A DNA stretch of 64,000 nt from a virus: IMG/VR virus record IMGVR_UViG_3300007512_000010, positions 54,971 to 118,970 of that record. One strand, given 5' to 3'. How positions within the stretch are numbered: position 1 is the stretch's first letter; each line of letters opens with the position of its first letter. Position numbers and translations under genes: made by a program. Below, piece by piece: positions 10,201 through 16,952 of the stretch. The notes under the pieces are model-generated. The model was not told the DNA's origin and did not search any database. It saw only the letters and a program-made list of their open reading frames with translations.

Positions 10201-12915
10201 ATGCTCGTTGCGTATGACACGCAAAATATTTCTATCACCAATAACCAAATGCATATGGGGCACGTCTTTCTTGATTCCTGTATGAACGCAAAGGTTGACG
10301 GGAACAACCTGTACCCGCATGGAGATAGGTACGTTATTGATCCAGTGAACCAGCCGGTAGGCATCTTTTTACGAGAAGATTGTCACCAAGCAAATATCAT
10401 CAACAACCACATCCCTGGTGATGGGTTTATCTTCGTCGGTGCCGGGGGTGACTGTTTCGACTGCTCGATTAGAGGTAACAAGTGGGGCGTCCGCGCAGAG
10501 ACCCAAAGTAATTATGCCTACTACGGTGGGTTCTATACCGCCGATATTGATCACAACCAGGGGTACTTGGGCGAAATCGACCTGTGGGATTACGACCTGG
10601 ATGGAGATGACATCCATAACGGTGGGCTGGTTTATTGGGACGGCGGTGGGGGCTTAATTGCAGACAACGTCTTGCTGAATAATGACATCTTTGTTGGCAA
10701 CTACAATTGGGATCTTGGAGACTGGTATGGGTCGGGTCAGGTAGCCCTGGCGGAAGGAGACACGATAATCGCAGAAAAAAGGGCAGGCGCTAATTTTACA
10801 GTTTCTAGGAACAAGCTGAACGGCGGCTCAATCCATATGTATTCGTGGGGAGGCTCTATTGTTGATAATGACCTCCGACGTTATTCCCCAGGTGACGGAC
10901 GCCCACTGCAACAGGCTTTGGACCTTTGGCTGTTTGTCGGAACGTTCTATCAGCCCAACATCGAGTCTTACGGTAGGGCCACACGTATTTCTGGAAACGC
11001 TTGTCCTGGGACTATTTATAGTGCTTGGAATGACAACGGGATAATTAGTGAGAATAGTGTGGGTCGTGACATTGTTACCTACAGCGGCAAGTCCCTCCAG
11101 ATTATTAATAATAACCTATCAGTGATAGAGCCCCAGATGCTCAGCCTTGACACGGTTTCGGGCAAGGTTCGATATAACCCCACCGATGACCCGGCTAGGC
11201 ATATACACGGCCAGGGAAATATCGTATTGCAGAGTTCTGACAATGCTGTGGTTTCTGGGAATGTTTCGCTTATGGGCTATGAAGAAATATCCGCAAGACC
11301 CAAATACCTTCTCGGGGTAAGAACCGATCCTAACGACCATTTGTACTACGCCGATTACGTTGCACCTTTCCGAAACTGGGAGTTGTACGGACCAGAAAGC
11401 GGCTACCAAGTAGATTTTGATCATGGCGTTTATGTCATGCAGTACATCGACGCGGGAGGTGATACAGAGGGCAACGTAACGGCACACCAGGATACTAGGG
11501 CTTTTGCTGAAGCGGGTAATAGCAACCACGTCGGTGGTCCCGGCCATAACTACTGGTGCCAGCAACCAGAACCCGGCGAATCTGGGTTCCCAGCGGAAGA
11601 TCACAGTAAACATCGCATCGGCTTGGTATACAGCAACTCAGGCGGGCTGTACTCTTGTAGCGGCGGGACCAACAACGTAGGCCCGTTCAGCCCCCTTAAT
11701 TGGCAGTCTAGGCGTCGGTCGGATGATGGGTTCCCCTCAATGGAGATAATGCTGGGTAGTACCGATAGCTACACAACGTGGGGACGCCGTATCTATGCTT
11801 ATGACTCTTTTGGGGTCGATATTAACAATAATAAAGTAGCTCATATCGAGGTCGATAACTGCTCCAAGGGCTCAGTCACGAGAAATCGGTGTTTCTGGGG
11901 CGGGTTTAATCCGAACTACACACTGAAAAACCACAGCATCTTACTTCACGGCGACGTGACAGAATTCGTCGTGAGTGACAACAAATGCTCGGGGTCTATT
12001 TGGATTGCGGATAATTACAATTGGGGGGACGTATCGTCTGGCCCTGATGGGGATGACACCGTCTATAACTGGGGCTCTGTACAGGTCTCCTTGATGGTTA
12101 ATGGGAACACCTGTGGTTGGCATACTGATCGTACCTCGTTCTGTTCCTCCCAAATAAACCTTTCCAACGACACAACACCTGAGGAGGAGCAGTGGGCGAC
12201 GTCTAAGTATCTATTCGGCGGCGGCGGTAATATCCTCATCGATAACTGTACGATGGTAACAGCCAACCATAACGTTTTGAATGCCGCACGAGGTCCCTAC
12301 CCGGACAGGTGGTGGGATAACACGATGGATGGAGTCGAATGGGGGGAAATCTACCTAAATCGTCTTGGAAACCCTTTTGCGCAAATCATTTCAACTTCGG
12401 ATGACGGCTCCAGCCACATGCAAGCGCATAAACAAAACTACGGTACGGTTGTTACTTTTAATCAGGCCGCTGGGGTTATGGGCTGGGTTCGCCAGCCGGA
12501 CCACCACACAGAAAACTTTACCAATGATACAGACGATTTTTTCGATAATGGTGAATACAAGGGTCCGTATGCTTCTGGGAACTCTCTTAGGTACCTGTCA
12601 GACCGCGTCATCCCATGTATTGGTGGTTCCTTCGGTGATTGGACTGGTAATAGATTAACTGATGATATCTTTACCGTAATGACAGAGCTTTGGACCGAGG
12701 GCGGCAGCTTCGCCGGATTTACTATTGAGGACTTTACGCATCCGTATTGGGGATTAAAGGACTGGGTTGGGTCGAACACCCATTGGTGGGGTAATATGGA
12801 CTCAACCACTGGACCATTCCAGGCTAATGGCGAACATGGAAATGCGTCTATCCCGAGTTGTACAGGGTCTAAGTACTTCGGAAATCCGACCCTGAACTAT
12901 TGGGATAAAGACTGA
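4267..12915 (+). CDS. giant beta-helix receptor-binding / tailspike protein (2882 aa)
   Basis: This is one of the longest genes in the window. AGGAG ends at 4260. ATG 4267 (6-nt spacing) is preferred to ATG 4264 (3 nt). Residues from about 1450 to 2750 carry dozens of irregular repeats with buried Asn ladders, such as IRIVNNTIRDPG, FQVTGNTIRH, LQIINNNLS, FVVSDNKCSG and VNGNTC. This is the signature of right-handed parallel beta-helix (pectate-lyase-like) folds. The first roughly 1400 residues contain no motif I recognise and are rich in Trp, Asp, Gly and His. Family knowledge ties such proteins to polysaccharide binding or cleavage at the host surface. No catalytic residues were identified. 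A convergent hairpin ends the transcript. Confidence 0.8.
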   Translation: MSYKYFGRLVGKVSTGEKALTESAPANTLTPFDPQQPATKFMAYGEDATSLAFNRALAALATNIESISSVLNAITLKSAVISPMQLWNDDDFMSGGWTGEILWMRGSVVLSDNHDVGDQADMMNAALTTSDDLVRTGKTDLHLSGGTNASGRVPAQWVYVGQTPNELQRHVKFHRVEGQYGGGVPGGGGAVHPEGATDLSVVANPNETGGLQPIQDTHHTVCPSDVFENDTEYNSGTGYSYHQPKYKNQEQRFLTSQAASGIPLYIPPVKRIKTDLPPYSGNERYARIAEWDTDGLYIKDYSFDELYLKPGCFVEITGDGAEGAQAGNNGLFQIAEIVPADAKPPTGTGSKVILTRGGLHKVTVRDYMQFMEGEFVSWRTAPYHQDSGDPTDPESTALNPALRSNFAHIAFVVPRPDLLRDDRPDERPGDLYLSASTDTTRFVTKNYDGADGSYDWSRGVAHASGGVTTYNRYGGQRSRNSVGLPDKEDGAEQNWGLLPGTFLFHGHAHIWPEDHSAGEWGMAAAIGDIKFGSDVLGPDDGVHNGVVAAGEPVLFSLETAPGLIYGCAPSGFILNPVLTFQDGKSFYSGSYQAHIKTLSTVRENLLSAIKPDFFTEGLNLDAGLDFADAMKLRGWQSFLRTGTDAEIDKQTTVELPLGVGPGIPHPRNDGLNTTDSPTAQILGSSLWELYVECTVAGKPTLTEAWEDSTWGCWGDWVRFEHPDSNVGTHKFRRYAGKIISAVADPNNDQCGTIIVGSVHAEPEDDGPEHDHLTLVGPGGYPFQATDQNGTHGDAAGGSTFYTDGGDTWQVKYITKAPVVTNSEGVSFVPSHGLNAAYHNNFSANENMRYSGLVSPVDGRAVQSATGNTIYENPMRPFTLVLPNWQDWERFIWLRSDADHVTLVRLDSKHHDYDDVWSTNTEREQGARVRIGYGRLNAIAPRKQVDDDGDSEIDTIKSQDDSLTWASSTGYHYNVFGLDNWYAWAHGTVFGSETITATPPWYDEDIGWNVYDSEGVTLEVGGIDPDLVRRDIPLEGMVSAAARDDGGDKNPSLKQAAFDHSTTPQESQDRSILGSIEATVLGNYNHDLVNEATRKLYGHETVTIGEAYMKTEHQFGVLSNGVITGGYCFSLVNENAGEIFPSDTLFDRLSYHDFGDWTADDADGAKRGLVFCEAYVLLGGAKWHIPADVYNLEDYSDDLDSREFMVWFDARARKVLIKPIGSAADMHSSPAAADPWLWSQYDEAHIVPFAKVVTDNDGFIEAVINLRKPISRVDERTNLLVGTTSTEELASHMKLVDSAPGEGHSQFGVDAHTQAQLHFKNVGEALVYIEHMDNTQAYKGRKWTIEVVGSCHEFDHEARGITLPMRFPVHGINLIGHKGADQSWLHNREMRTAYTHPTEPASAEGVWMSWWHGAATPTDDAVNDDGWLRIHPGHGPVIYWSEGKPLFDLNSRQGVTVRDVNLRFIGVDHGLDEEAFAGNYWDTGWDTGVEDGHNTRPNVAAFICTRKDGDLSIPAMDQDRGGMWTAIYGLQRPNAAFSGNYLFEGVTLHNGGILCDFYNPTTYTRTTASLDNITLRNCRAINVTHGLAAFGCTIWADDGDVGEMVNWDNVTPYGAAFSYGAGNHKKYHKGITIDSCEAVCVPSEHGHMHEMWEEDHTAFSKRRAGVFATHSKEVTVTNCSFHGGFAYGVYFGEDVQWYDFGGSAESQHWATGTIENNTISGPLEVGIFACSQHEFSDIRIVNNTIRDPGMPYWKKENYSTQYACEDPWGIVVDGANFQVTGNTIRHTVYALDAYGGDGLDKSQSNFCGGIYFTGAQAFYYKALPSEISGNSIHLVGKALKGIVLADAVMTDFWEYVASHTHGIHINGNNIINDITTGYSWSTGYYSYENNEGGVDDVFDAADARFELMGTNYPFSIFVGWGHQTVKIVDNNLVGPVYFGIGTNNSIFSNNTLRDCAASPSGYLPESNGVMNTNDKGNAAMLVAYDTQNISITNNQMHMGHVFLDSCMNAKVDGNNLYPHGDRYVIDPVNQPVGIFLREDCHQANIINNHIPGDGFIFVGAGGDCFDCSIRGNKWGVRAETQSNYAYYGGFYTADIDHNQGYLGEIDLWDYDLDGDDIHNGGLVYWDGGGGLIADNVLLNNDIFVGNYNWDLGDWYGSGQVALAEGDTIIAEKRAGANFTVSRNKLNGGSIHMYSWGGSIVDNDLRRYSPGDGRPLQQALDLWLFVGTFYQPNIESYGRATRISGNACPGTIYSAWNDNGIISENSVGRDIVTYSGKSLQIINNNLSVIEPQMLSLDTVSGKVRYNPTDDPARHIHGQGNIVLQSSDNAVVSGNVSLMGYEEISARPKYLLGVRTDPNDHLYYADYVAPFRNWELYGPESGYQVDFDHGVYVMQYIDAGGDTEGNVTAHQDTRAFAEAGNSNHVGGPGHNYWCQQPEPGESGFPAEDHSKHRIGLVYSNSGGLYSCSGGTNNVGPFSPLNWQSRRRSDDGFPSMEIMLGSTDSYTTWGRRIYAYDSFGVDINNNKVAHIEVDNCSKGSVTRNRCFWGGFNPNYTLKNHSILLHGDVTEFVVSDNKCSGSIWIADNYNWGDVSSGPDGDDTVYNWGSVQVSLMVNGNTCGWHTDRTSFCSSQINLSNDTTPEEEQWATSKYLFGGGGNILIDNCTMVTANHNVLNAARGPYPDRWWDNTMDGVEWGEIYLNRLGNPFAQIISTSDDGSSHMQAHKQNYGTVVTFNQAAGVMGWVRQPDHHTENFTNDTDDFFDNGEYKGPYASGNSLRYLSDRVIPCIGGSFGDWTGNRLTDDIFTVMTELWTEGGSFAGFTIEDFTHPYWGLKDWVGSNTHWWGNMDSTTGPFQANGEHGNASIPSCTGSKYFGNPTLNYWDKD

Positions 12916-12920
12916 TAGCT

Positions 12921-12956
12921 AAAAAAGAGAAGGGGGTGTTACCCCCCTCCTCTTTC
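12921..12956. terminator. bidirectional terminator between convergent genes
   Basis: An AGGGGGT-gtt-ACCCCC hairpin (12931-12946) with a flanking imperfect stem is bordered by an A-run (12921-12926) and a T-rich stretch (CTCTTTCT). It therefore has a U-tract in both directions. It sits in the 64-nt gap between the giant tail gene (+) and the gene ending at 12980 (-). Confidence 0.75.
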
Positions 12957-12979
12957 TGACTGTCTTCCTCAGAATAAGA

Positions 12980-13390
12980 TTATGCTGAGGCGGTTTGGAA
13001 CTCCACGATGGCGCGAGCCAACGCTTCCTTGGTCGGGTGAGGACCAACATCCAGACCGTGCGACTTGGCAGCAGCGCGAAGCTCGTTAAAGCTTGCACCC
13101 TCCATGACGGTCTGAACAGCGTCGGAAACAACAGCCTCCGTCACCGGCTCGGGAGTAGCAGTGGAGGCTTCAACAGCCTTCGCTTCTTCAGCCTTTGCCA
13201 GCTTCGCAGCCTGTCGTTGGGCCTTCAGGGCCTGACGATTGCTCGCCCACCGACGACGACGTGCGCCTAGATTATCTAGTGCACGGATCGTGTAGAGCGT
13301 GGTGACGCCGCATCCTACGGCAAGGACGAACTGTTGAACAGTTCGGTTCTGAATGATGGCCTGACCAGCAGGCCTGATTGCTTGCAACAT
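12980..13390 (-). CDS. small membrane-anchored protein with C-terminal SAP/LEM-like domain (136 aa)
   Basis: A strong AAGGAGGG lies before ATG 13390. Residues about 15-40 form a hydrophobic segment (VQQFVLAVGCGVTTLYTIRAL), followed by a basic, Ala/Lys-rich stretch and an Ala/Glu linker. The C-terminal 35 residues (FNELRAAAKSHGLD, then TKEALARAIVEF) match the helix-extended-helix pattern of SAP, LEM or Rho-N-like modules, which usually bind nucleic acid or proteins. Codon choice is like the capsid gene, suggesting high expression. It is transcribed opposite to the flanking structural genes, together with the 59-aa gene upstream. The role is unknown; a minor virion protein is possible. Confidence 0.7.
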   Translation of the reverse strand: MLQAIRPAGQAIIQNRTVQQFVLAVGCGVTTLYTIRALDNLGARRRRWASNRQALKAQRQAAKLAKAEEAKAVEASTATPEPVTEAVVSDAVQTVMEGASFNELRAAAKSHGLDVGPHPTKEALARAIVEFQTASA

Positions 13391-13448
13391 ATTTCCCTCC
13401 TTAATGGGTTGAGTTGCGTTGAAAGAAAAGCCGTTGAGAATTCAACGA

Positions 13449-13628
13449 CTACCGGGGGTCCGCACCAACAGCTTCGAGAGCACGGTTCGCACGATTGCGA
13501 TACTTCGCCTCGATGATGTTGGCAGCATCGGTACCGACGCTAGCCAGACCGCGATAGGCCTTGATAGCTACGTCGACTGCGACGACGGTCAAAAACACCT
13601 GACCAATGATTCGAAAAGTATTACCCAC
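13449..13628 (-). CDS. small hydrophobic protein, GTG start (59 aa)
   Basis: Short open frame with a perfect AGGAGG 8 nt before a GTG start. The ATG that overlaps the ribosome site opens a four-codon frame only. The product begins GNTFRIIGQVFLTVVAVDVA, a likely membrane segment, and then has a basic, Ala-rich helix ending ALEAVGADPR. The architecture mirrors the N-terminal half of the next gene (12980-13390), and codon use is strongly biased. The two probably form one small transcription unit read away from the AT-rich spacer. The function is unknown. Confidence 0.65.
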   Translation of the reverse strand: MGNTFRIIGQVFLTVVAVDVAIKAYRGLASVGTDAANIIEAKYRNRANRALEAVGADPR

Positions 13629-13846
13629 GAGACATTCCTCCTAAAGGACAAAAAGGGTTTTACGAGAGAAACACCTATTGCTTCCCTTCACTATTCTTAT
13701 CCCTAAAAACACCCCTATTTTTGCACTTTTTGGGCATTTATTACGTAGTGATAATGGGTATTTTATTACGCTGTAATTATTAAATAATAAAAATTATTAT
13801 CGGAATGGTCTTCTTCAAGTATTAGCGCGTTCCATATAATCTAAAT
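13629..13846. other. AT-rich divergent intergenic region
   Basis: This is the most AT-rich stretch in the window, between divergent genes at 13628 (-) and 13847 (+). From about 13730 to 13800 it holds repeated TTATTACG and ATTATT units. CTTATCCCTAAAAAC at about 13695-13709 resembles the CTTATACC promoter-like motif. It must contain promoters in both directions. No gene was seen. Confidence 0.5.
13811..13846 (+). promoter_or_regulatory. sigma70-type promoter giving a leaderless mRNA (candidate)
   Basis: A perfect TATAAT sits at 13835-13840, only 6 nt before the ATG at 13847. No Shine-Dalgarno sequence precedes that ATG. A transcript starting 6-7 nt after the -10 box would begin at the start codon. 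The -35 region (around TCTTCA, 13812) is poor. CCATAT/ATATGG (13832-13837, 13845-13850) forms an inverted repeat across the start. Confidence 0.45.
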
Positions 13847-14842
13847 ATGGGAAGACAGGTTATTACTACATTGCTTACAGCGACCGGCCTATTAATACCG
13901 AGTCAGATCGGATGTGGATCTGACCACTACTTAACCTACGAAAATATAGTCGAGGTGCCCGTGGAGGTGCCCGTCTATATTGAAGAGGAGGTTCCAGGGG
14001 GGAATGTATGGGTAGATTCCTTTACCCAGCCTGGGTCGGTTGACGGCGTAGACATCCTGTGGGTGGTTGACCAGTCTGGATCCATGCAGAATGATGAGCC
14101 CAATCTACTCGCGGGTATAGGGGCCATGATGAACGCCTTACCACCGTCTGGATGGCGTCTTGCAATAATTCCAGCGGACCCGACTGCTGCCTCTATTGAG
14201 AACCAGTTCCCTCTGGTGCCTGGAGACACTGTTCAGGATGCGACAGACATGCTGAATAATATGGCTAGTGGGCACCTTGAGGCTGGGCTTGACGCTGTGT
14301 ACCACTATGTAATGTCAAATCCATACTCGCTCACATGGATGCGAGATGATGCGGCGCTTCTAGTTGTGTTTGTGTCTGACGAAGATGACCAGAGCGTAAC
14401 TATGGCGACGGCCCAAGACTTCATCTATTGGTATCAAACGACGTCTATCTCTCCGTTTGCCGCCAGCATCGTGAACCTCGACCCCGCCGAGTCTATGTGC
14501 AATAGCTCTGCGATGCATGCGGGTGACAAGTATATTGACGTGACGAACCATTTCGTTGGCGTTGTTTTGGATATTTGCTCAGAGGATTGGTCACAGGGGT
14601 CTGTTGATGCTGGCGTACAAGTAGAGCCTCACAGCGAATGGCCTCTTTCGCATACCCCAATAGTGGACACTGTTCGTGTATTTATCGATAGCGCATTGAA
14701 CTCAGACTGGACGTATGACGCGGTAGAGAACAAAGTTTTGTTTACGGTGATACCCCCGAGTAATTCTTTGGTTGAGATTGGGTATGTGATTGATGAGCCG
14801 GATACTGGACTGGACGCGGGTGCCGATACTGGTAGTAGCTAA
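13847..14842 (+). CDS. von Willebrand factor A domain lipoprotein (331 aa), candidate moron
   Basis: The N-terminus has a hydrophobic signal segment ending near Cys23 (SQIGCGS), a probable but non-canonical lipobox. A Val/Pro/Glu linker follows, then a vWA domain with an intact MIDAS motif D75-x-S77-x-S79 in ILWVVDQSGSM and a downstream acidic strand VFVSDEDD. vWA domains bind ligands through a metal ion. This style of lipoprotein is common in Myxococcota-like bacteria. The C-terminus is Asp/Gly/Thr-rich. The gene stands alone on its strand with its own host-like promoter, no ribosome site and a strong hairpin after it. These are marks of a host-derived cargo gene. A role in cell-surface alteration or superinfection exclusion is inferred only. 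Confidence 0.75.
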   Translation: MGRQVITTLLTATGLLIPSQIGCGSDHYLTYENIVEVPVEVPVYIEEEVPGGNVWVDSFTQPGSVDGVDILWVVDQSGSMQNDEPNLLAGIGAMMNALPPSGWRLAIIPADPTAASIENQFPLVPGDTVQDATDMLNNMASGHLEAGLDAVYHYVMSNPYSLTWMRDDAALLVVFVSDEDDQSVTMATAQDFIYWYQTTSISPFAASIVNLDPAESMCNSSAMHAGDKYIDVTNHFVGVVLDICSEDWSQGSVDAGVQVEPHSEWPLSHTPIVDTVRVFIDSALNSDWTYDAVENKVLFTVIPPSNSLVEIGYVIDEPDTGLDAGADTGSS

Positions 14843-14882
14843 AAAAGAAGGGGGGACCACCGTGATGGTGATCCCCCCTTCA
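14841..14882. terminator. terminator hairpin between convergent genes
   Basis: A 14-bp stem with one mismatch (14848-14861 pairing 14867-14880; AAGGGGGG with CCCCCCTT at the base) has an A-run at 14841-14846 on its left. That gives a U-tract for minus-strand transcripts. It separates the vWA gene (+) from the long minus-strand early block. Confidence 0.75.
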
Positions 14883-14912
14883 ACCTAAGCCCTGATCAGG
14901 TAGGGCCTAGAA

Positions 14913-15704
14913 CTACTTCTTTAGTTGTGACAAGTCCTTAATAAGGTCATCATCGTCTTCAATGATCGCCGTATTAAGGATGTATACCAAAGCGTCATGC
15001 AAATCAGCGTACATCGCCGCTTGCTCAGCACGCATCGCCTGAACCTCCCCACGGAGGCTATCAATCCCCGTCAGGAAGGAATTAAGGTCGGTACCCACAC
15101 TAAGGGTGACCTCAGGCGTAGTGGTTGGAATTTCTTCCTTCACCACCTCAACAGCTTCAGCAGCAGTCTTCTTTACTCGGAAGCCGCCCTTCTTTTTCTT
15201 GGCGGTGGTTTCCTGCTTCTTGGTAGCCGTCTTAGTAGCAGCTTTGGCGTCTGTAGTGGTCTTGCGTGGCCTACCGCGCTTTCGCTTAGCAGGGGCAGCT
15301 TCGACAGTTTCTTCAGTAGCAGCAGTTTCTACTACCGGGTTTTTGCGGGGACGTCCACGCTTCCTCTTCTTAGGAGGTTCAACAGTGACAGCAGTGCCTT
15401 CTTCAGCTTCCACTGCCTCTTCCGTGGCCCCGCCAGTAGGGAAGGTGGGAGCCTTGGAGTTACCAAGAATGAATTGCTGCAACTGCTGTAGGTACGCTAC
15501 GACATTTGGTCGGAACTGTTCCGCGCCAATGGTCTCTAGGTCCAGAGACGCAAAGTCTTCAGCACGCTCTTGAATCCAAGAGATCGTTTCGCCCTCTTTC
15601 TTGGTGTACGCTTCAAGGGGTTCCATCCCCATTCCCACGATTACGATTTTTCTAATTTCCGCTCGGTCGAGCGGGGTCAACATTTTCTTTGTTACTTTAC
15701 CCAT
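14913..15704 (-). CDS. AT-hook DNA-binding protein (263 aa)
   Basis: I set the start at ATG 15704, with GGAGG 7-8 nt upstream inside the preceding gene; the frame is open further upstream without a good site. An N-terminal predicted helical region (about 1-85) is followed by two canonical AT-hooks, KRKRGRPRKN (about 114-122) and KRKRGRPRKT (about 141-149). A Lys/Ala/Thr-rich histone-H1-like tract and a C-terminal acidic helical end follow. AT-hooks insert RGRP into the minor groove of AT-rich DNA. It is the last gene of the minus-strand early block. A nucleoid-like or transcription-modulating role on phage or host DNA is likely, but the target is unknown. Confidence 0.75.
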   Translation of the reverse strand: MGKVTKKMLTPLDRAEIRKIVIVGMGMEPLEAYTKKEGETISWIQERAEDFASLDLETIGAEQFRPNVVAYLQQLQQFILGNSKAPTFPTGGATEEAVEAEEGTAVTVEPPKKRKRGRPRKNPVVETAATEETVEAAPAKRKRGRPRKTTTDAKAATKTATKKQETTAKKKKGGFRVKKTAAEAVEVVKEEIPTTTPEVTLSVGTDLNSFLTGIDSLRGEVQAMRAEQAAMYADLHDALVYILNTAIIEDDDDLIKDLSQLKK

Positions 15705-15981
15705 TTTCTTCCTCCAGGAGTTGTTTATAGCAGAATAATACAACCCCATCATGATGCTCGTAGCAGTTACCATTACATGGGAGGGAAAGCCTGCTACGGT
15801 TGTTTTCAATAAAAGCTATAAGACTATTTCTCATTTGATTGATAGGCGTTTCTGGTATTTCCTCTAGGTTGAATTGCAGAAAACTGTGTAGGTCTTCTAG
15901 CTTTGTTGATGGAGACACACGGACTCCTGTTTGTTCTAGGACTATGTGCCTTAGTTCCTCCTTACCTGTTTTAGGATTCAT
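15697..15981 (-). CDS. small Cys/His-containing protein (94 aa), unknown
   Basis: The frame overlaps the stop of the RusA gene (ATGA-type overlap) and its own stop overlaps the AT-hook start by 8 nt, so it is embedded in the operon. The second half shows CNGNCYEHHDGVVLFCY, a Cys/His cluster that may bind metal. The first half looks helical, with no recognised domain. The function is unknown. Confidence 0.55.
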   Translation of the reverse strand: MNPKTGKEELRHIVLEQTGVRVSPSTKLEDLHSFLQFNLEEIPETPINQMRNSLIAFIENNRSRLSLPCNGNCYEHHDGVVLFCYKQLLEEENG

Positions 15982-16405
15982 CGCTAAGCTCTTCTATTTT
16001 TATTTTGATGCCCACGAAGTCATGGGCGGGTCCGTCTAATTTCTGAATAAACTCCTCCGTGAAACAAGAATCGTCGATACCTAAACAGTCGGCCAGTACG
16101 TCCTCTAACACCTTTACTAAGTTTGATACGTCCCGCCGCTTGAATCGGGTCTTGGCCTTTGTTGGCCACCCCTTGTTGAACAAGGCTGGTAGGTAGTAGT
16201 AAATACTTAGTCGATGGGGCTTGTCTCCGTTTAGAGGGCTCCCGTCAAAGGACAGTTGTTGGGCTATCTCCATAGACGCTTTCGCTTTAAACTGTTTCAT
16301 CTTGCTAGACGGCCTAGGCCCACGAGCAGTATAGATATACATATTGTTAACTGACGGTGGTAGCAACGTCAACTCTGCAGTGAACACCGTCTTATTTTTA
16401 TTCAC
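15971..16405 (-). CDS. rusA: RusA-like Holliday junction resolvase (144 aa)
   Basis: The hallmarks are PPSVNNMY near the N-terminus and KRRDVSNLVKVLEDVLADCL followed by GIDDSCFTEEF. The Asp residues of RDVSN and IDDS correspond to the metal-binding acidic residues of the RusA family, which resolves Holliday junctions as a dimer. The best start is a GTG at 16405 overlapping the previous stop (GTGAATAA). An upstream TTG at 16432 is also open. Length is slightly above the usual ~120 aa. It sits with other recombination nucleases and probably debranches replication intermediates before packaging. Confidence 0.85.
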   Translation of the reverse strand: MNKNKTVFTAELTLLPPSVNNMYIYTARGPRPSSKMKQFKAKASMEIAQQLSFDGSPLNGDKPHRLSIYYYLPALFNKGWPTKAKTRFKRRDVSNLVKVLEDVLADCLGIDDSCFTEEFIQKLDGPAHDFVGIKIKIEELSDES

Positions 16406-16943
16406 GAGACACCGGCTTATAACCCCCGGCAAATTTCTTTGCTGGCTTTGATTTACTCAAGGAAAACTCAGAGTTACGCTCGGGCTCATCTTGTGTTCTA
16501 AACCATAGCTCTCTTCCGATTCTGTCCATGCTTTTGCTTATCTTTCTTAGCCTAGCATCGTGGACATCTACCTTTGCCTTGAAGTAAACGTAGTCCCGCT
16601 TTGCCCCTAAACAGGCAGTTACGACGTACGCCTTTCGGAGGTCTGCGTTGGTTAACTTTTTATCTTTGGCAGATGCAAGAGTTGCCGTCGCGGTTACCGC
16701 CTCAAGTCTCGCTTTACTGACGGACATGTAGCTACTGGCTTTAGCAACTTGATCAGAAAGATACTCAAAGAACGCCAAGAAATCATCGTAGAGTTCTTTG
16801 AGGTCTTCGTTCGGTAAGTCCTTCAACCCAGCAGGTAGTCTAGGTTCTTCACTGGGTGGCTCCCGATCAGGAGCAAAACCCGTGGCACGCAGATCTTTTT
16901 CTAGTGTTTCACGTAATTCAAGGAATAAATCCTTCTCAGCCAT
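16398..16943 (-). CDS. conserved-looking helical protein (181 aa), unknown
   Basis: TAGGAGG lies 5 nt before ATG 16943. The product is mostly alpha-helical, with charged ends and a central Ala-rich stretch (RLEAVTATATLASAKDKKL) and YVYFKAKVDVHDARLRKISK. I recognise no catalytic motif. It is placed between RusA and a Cas4/RecB-like nuclease with 8-9 nt spacing or overlaps. That suggests an accessory in DNA recombination, but this is context only. Confidence 0.6.
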   Translation of the reverse strand: MAEKDLFLELRETLEKDLRATGFAPDREPPSEEPRLPAGLKDLPNEDLKELYDDFLAFFEYLSDQVAKASSYMSVSKARLEAVTATATLASAKDKKLTNADLRKAYVVTACLGAKRDYVYFKAKVDVHDARLRKISKSMDRIGRELWFRTQDEPERNSEFSLSKSKPAKKFAGGYKPVSRE

Positions 16944-16952
16944 AGGCACCTC

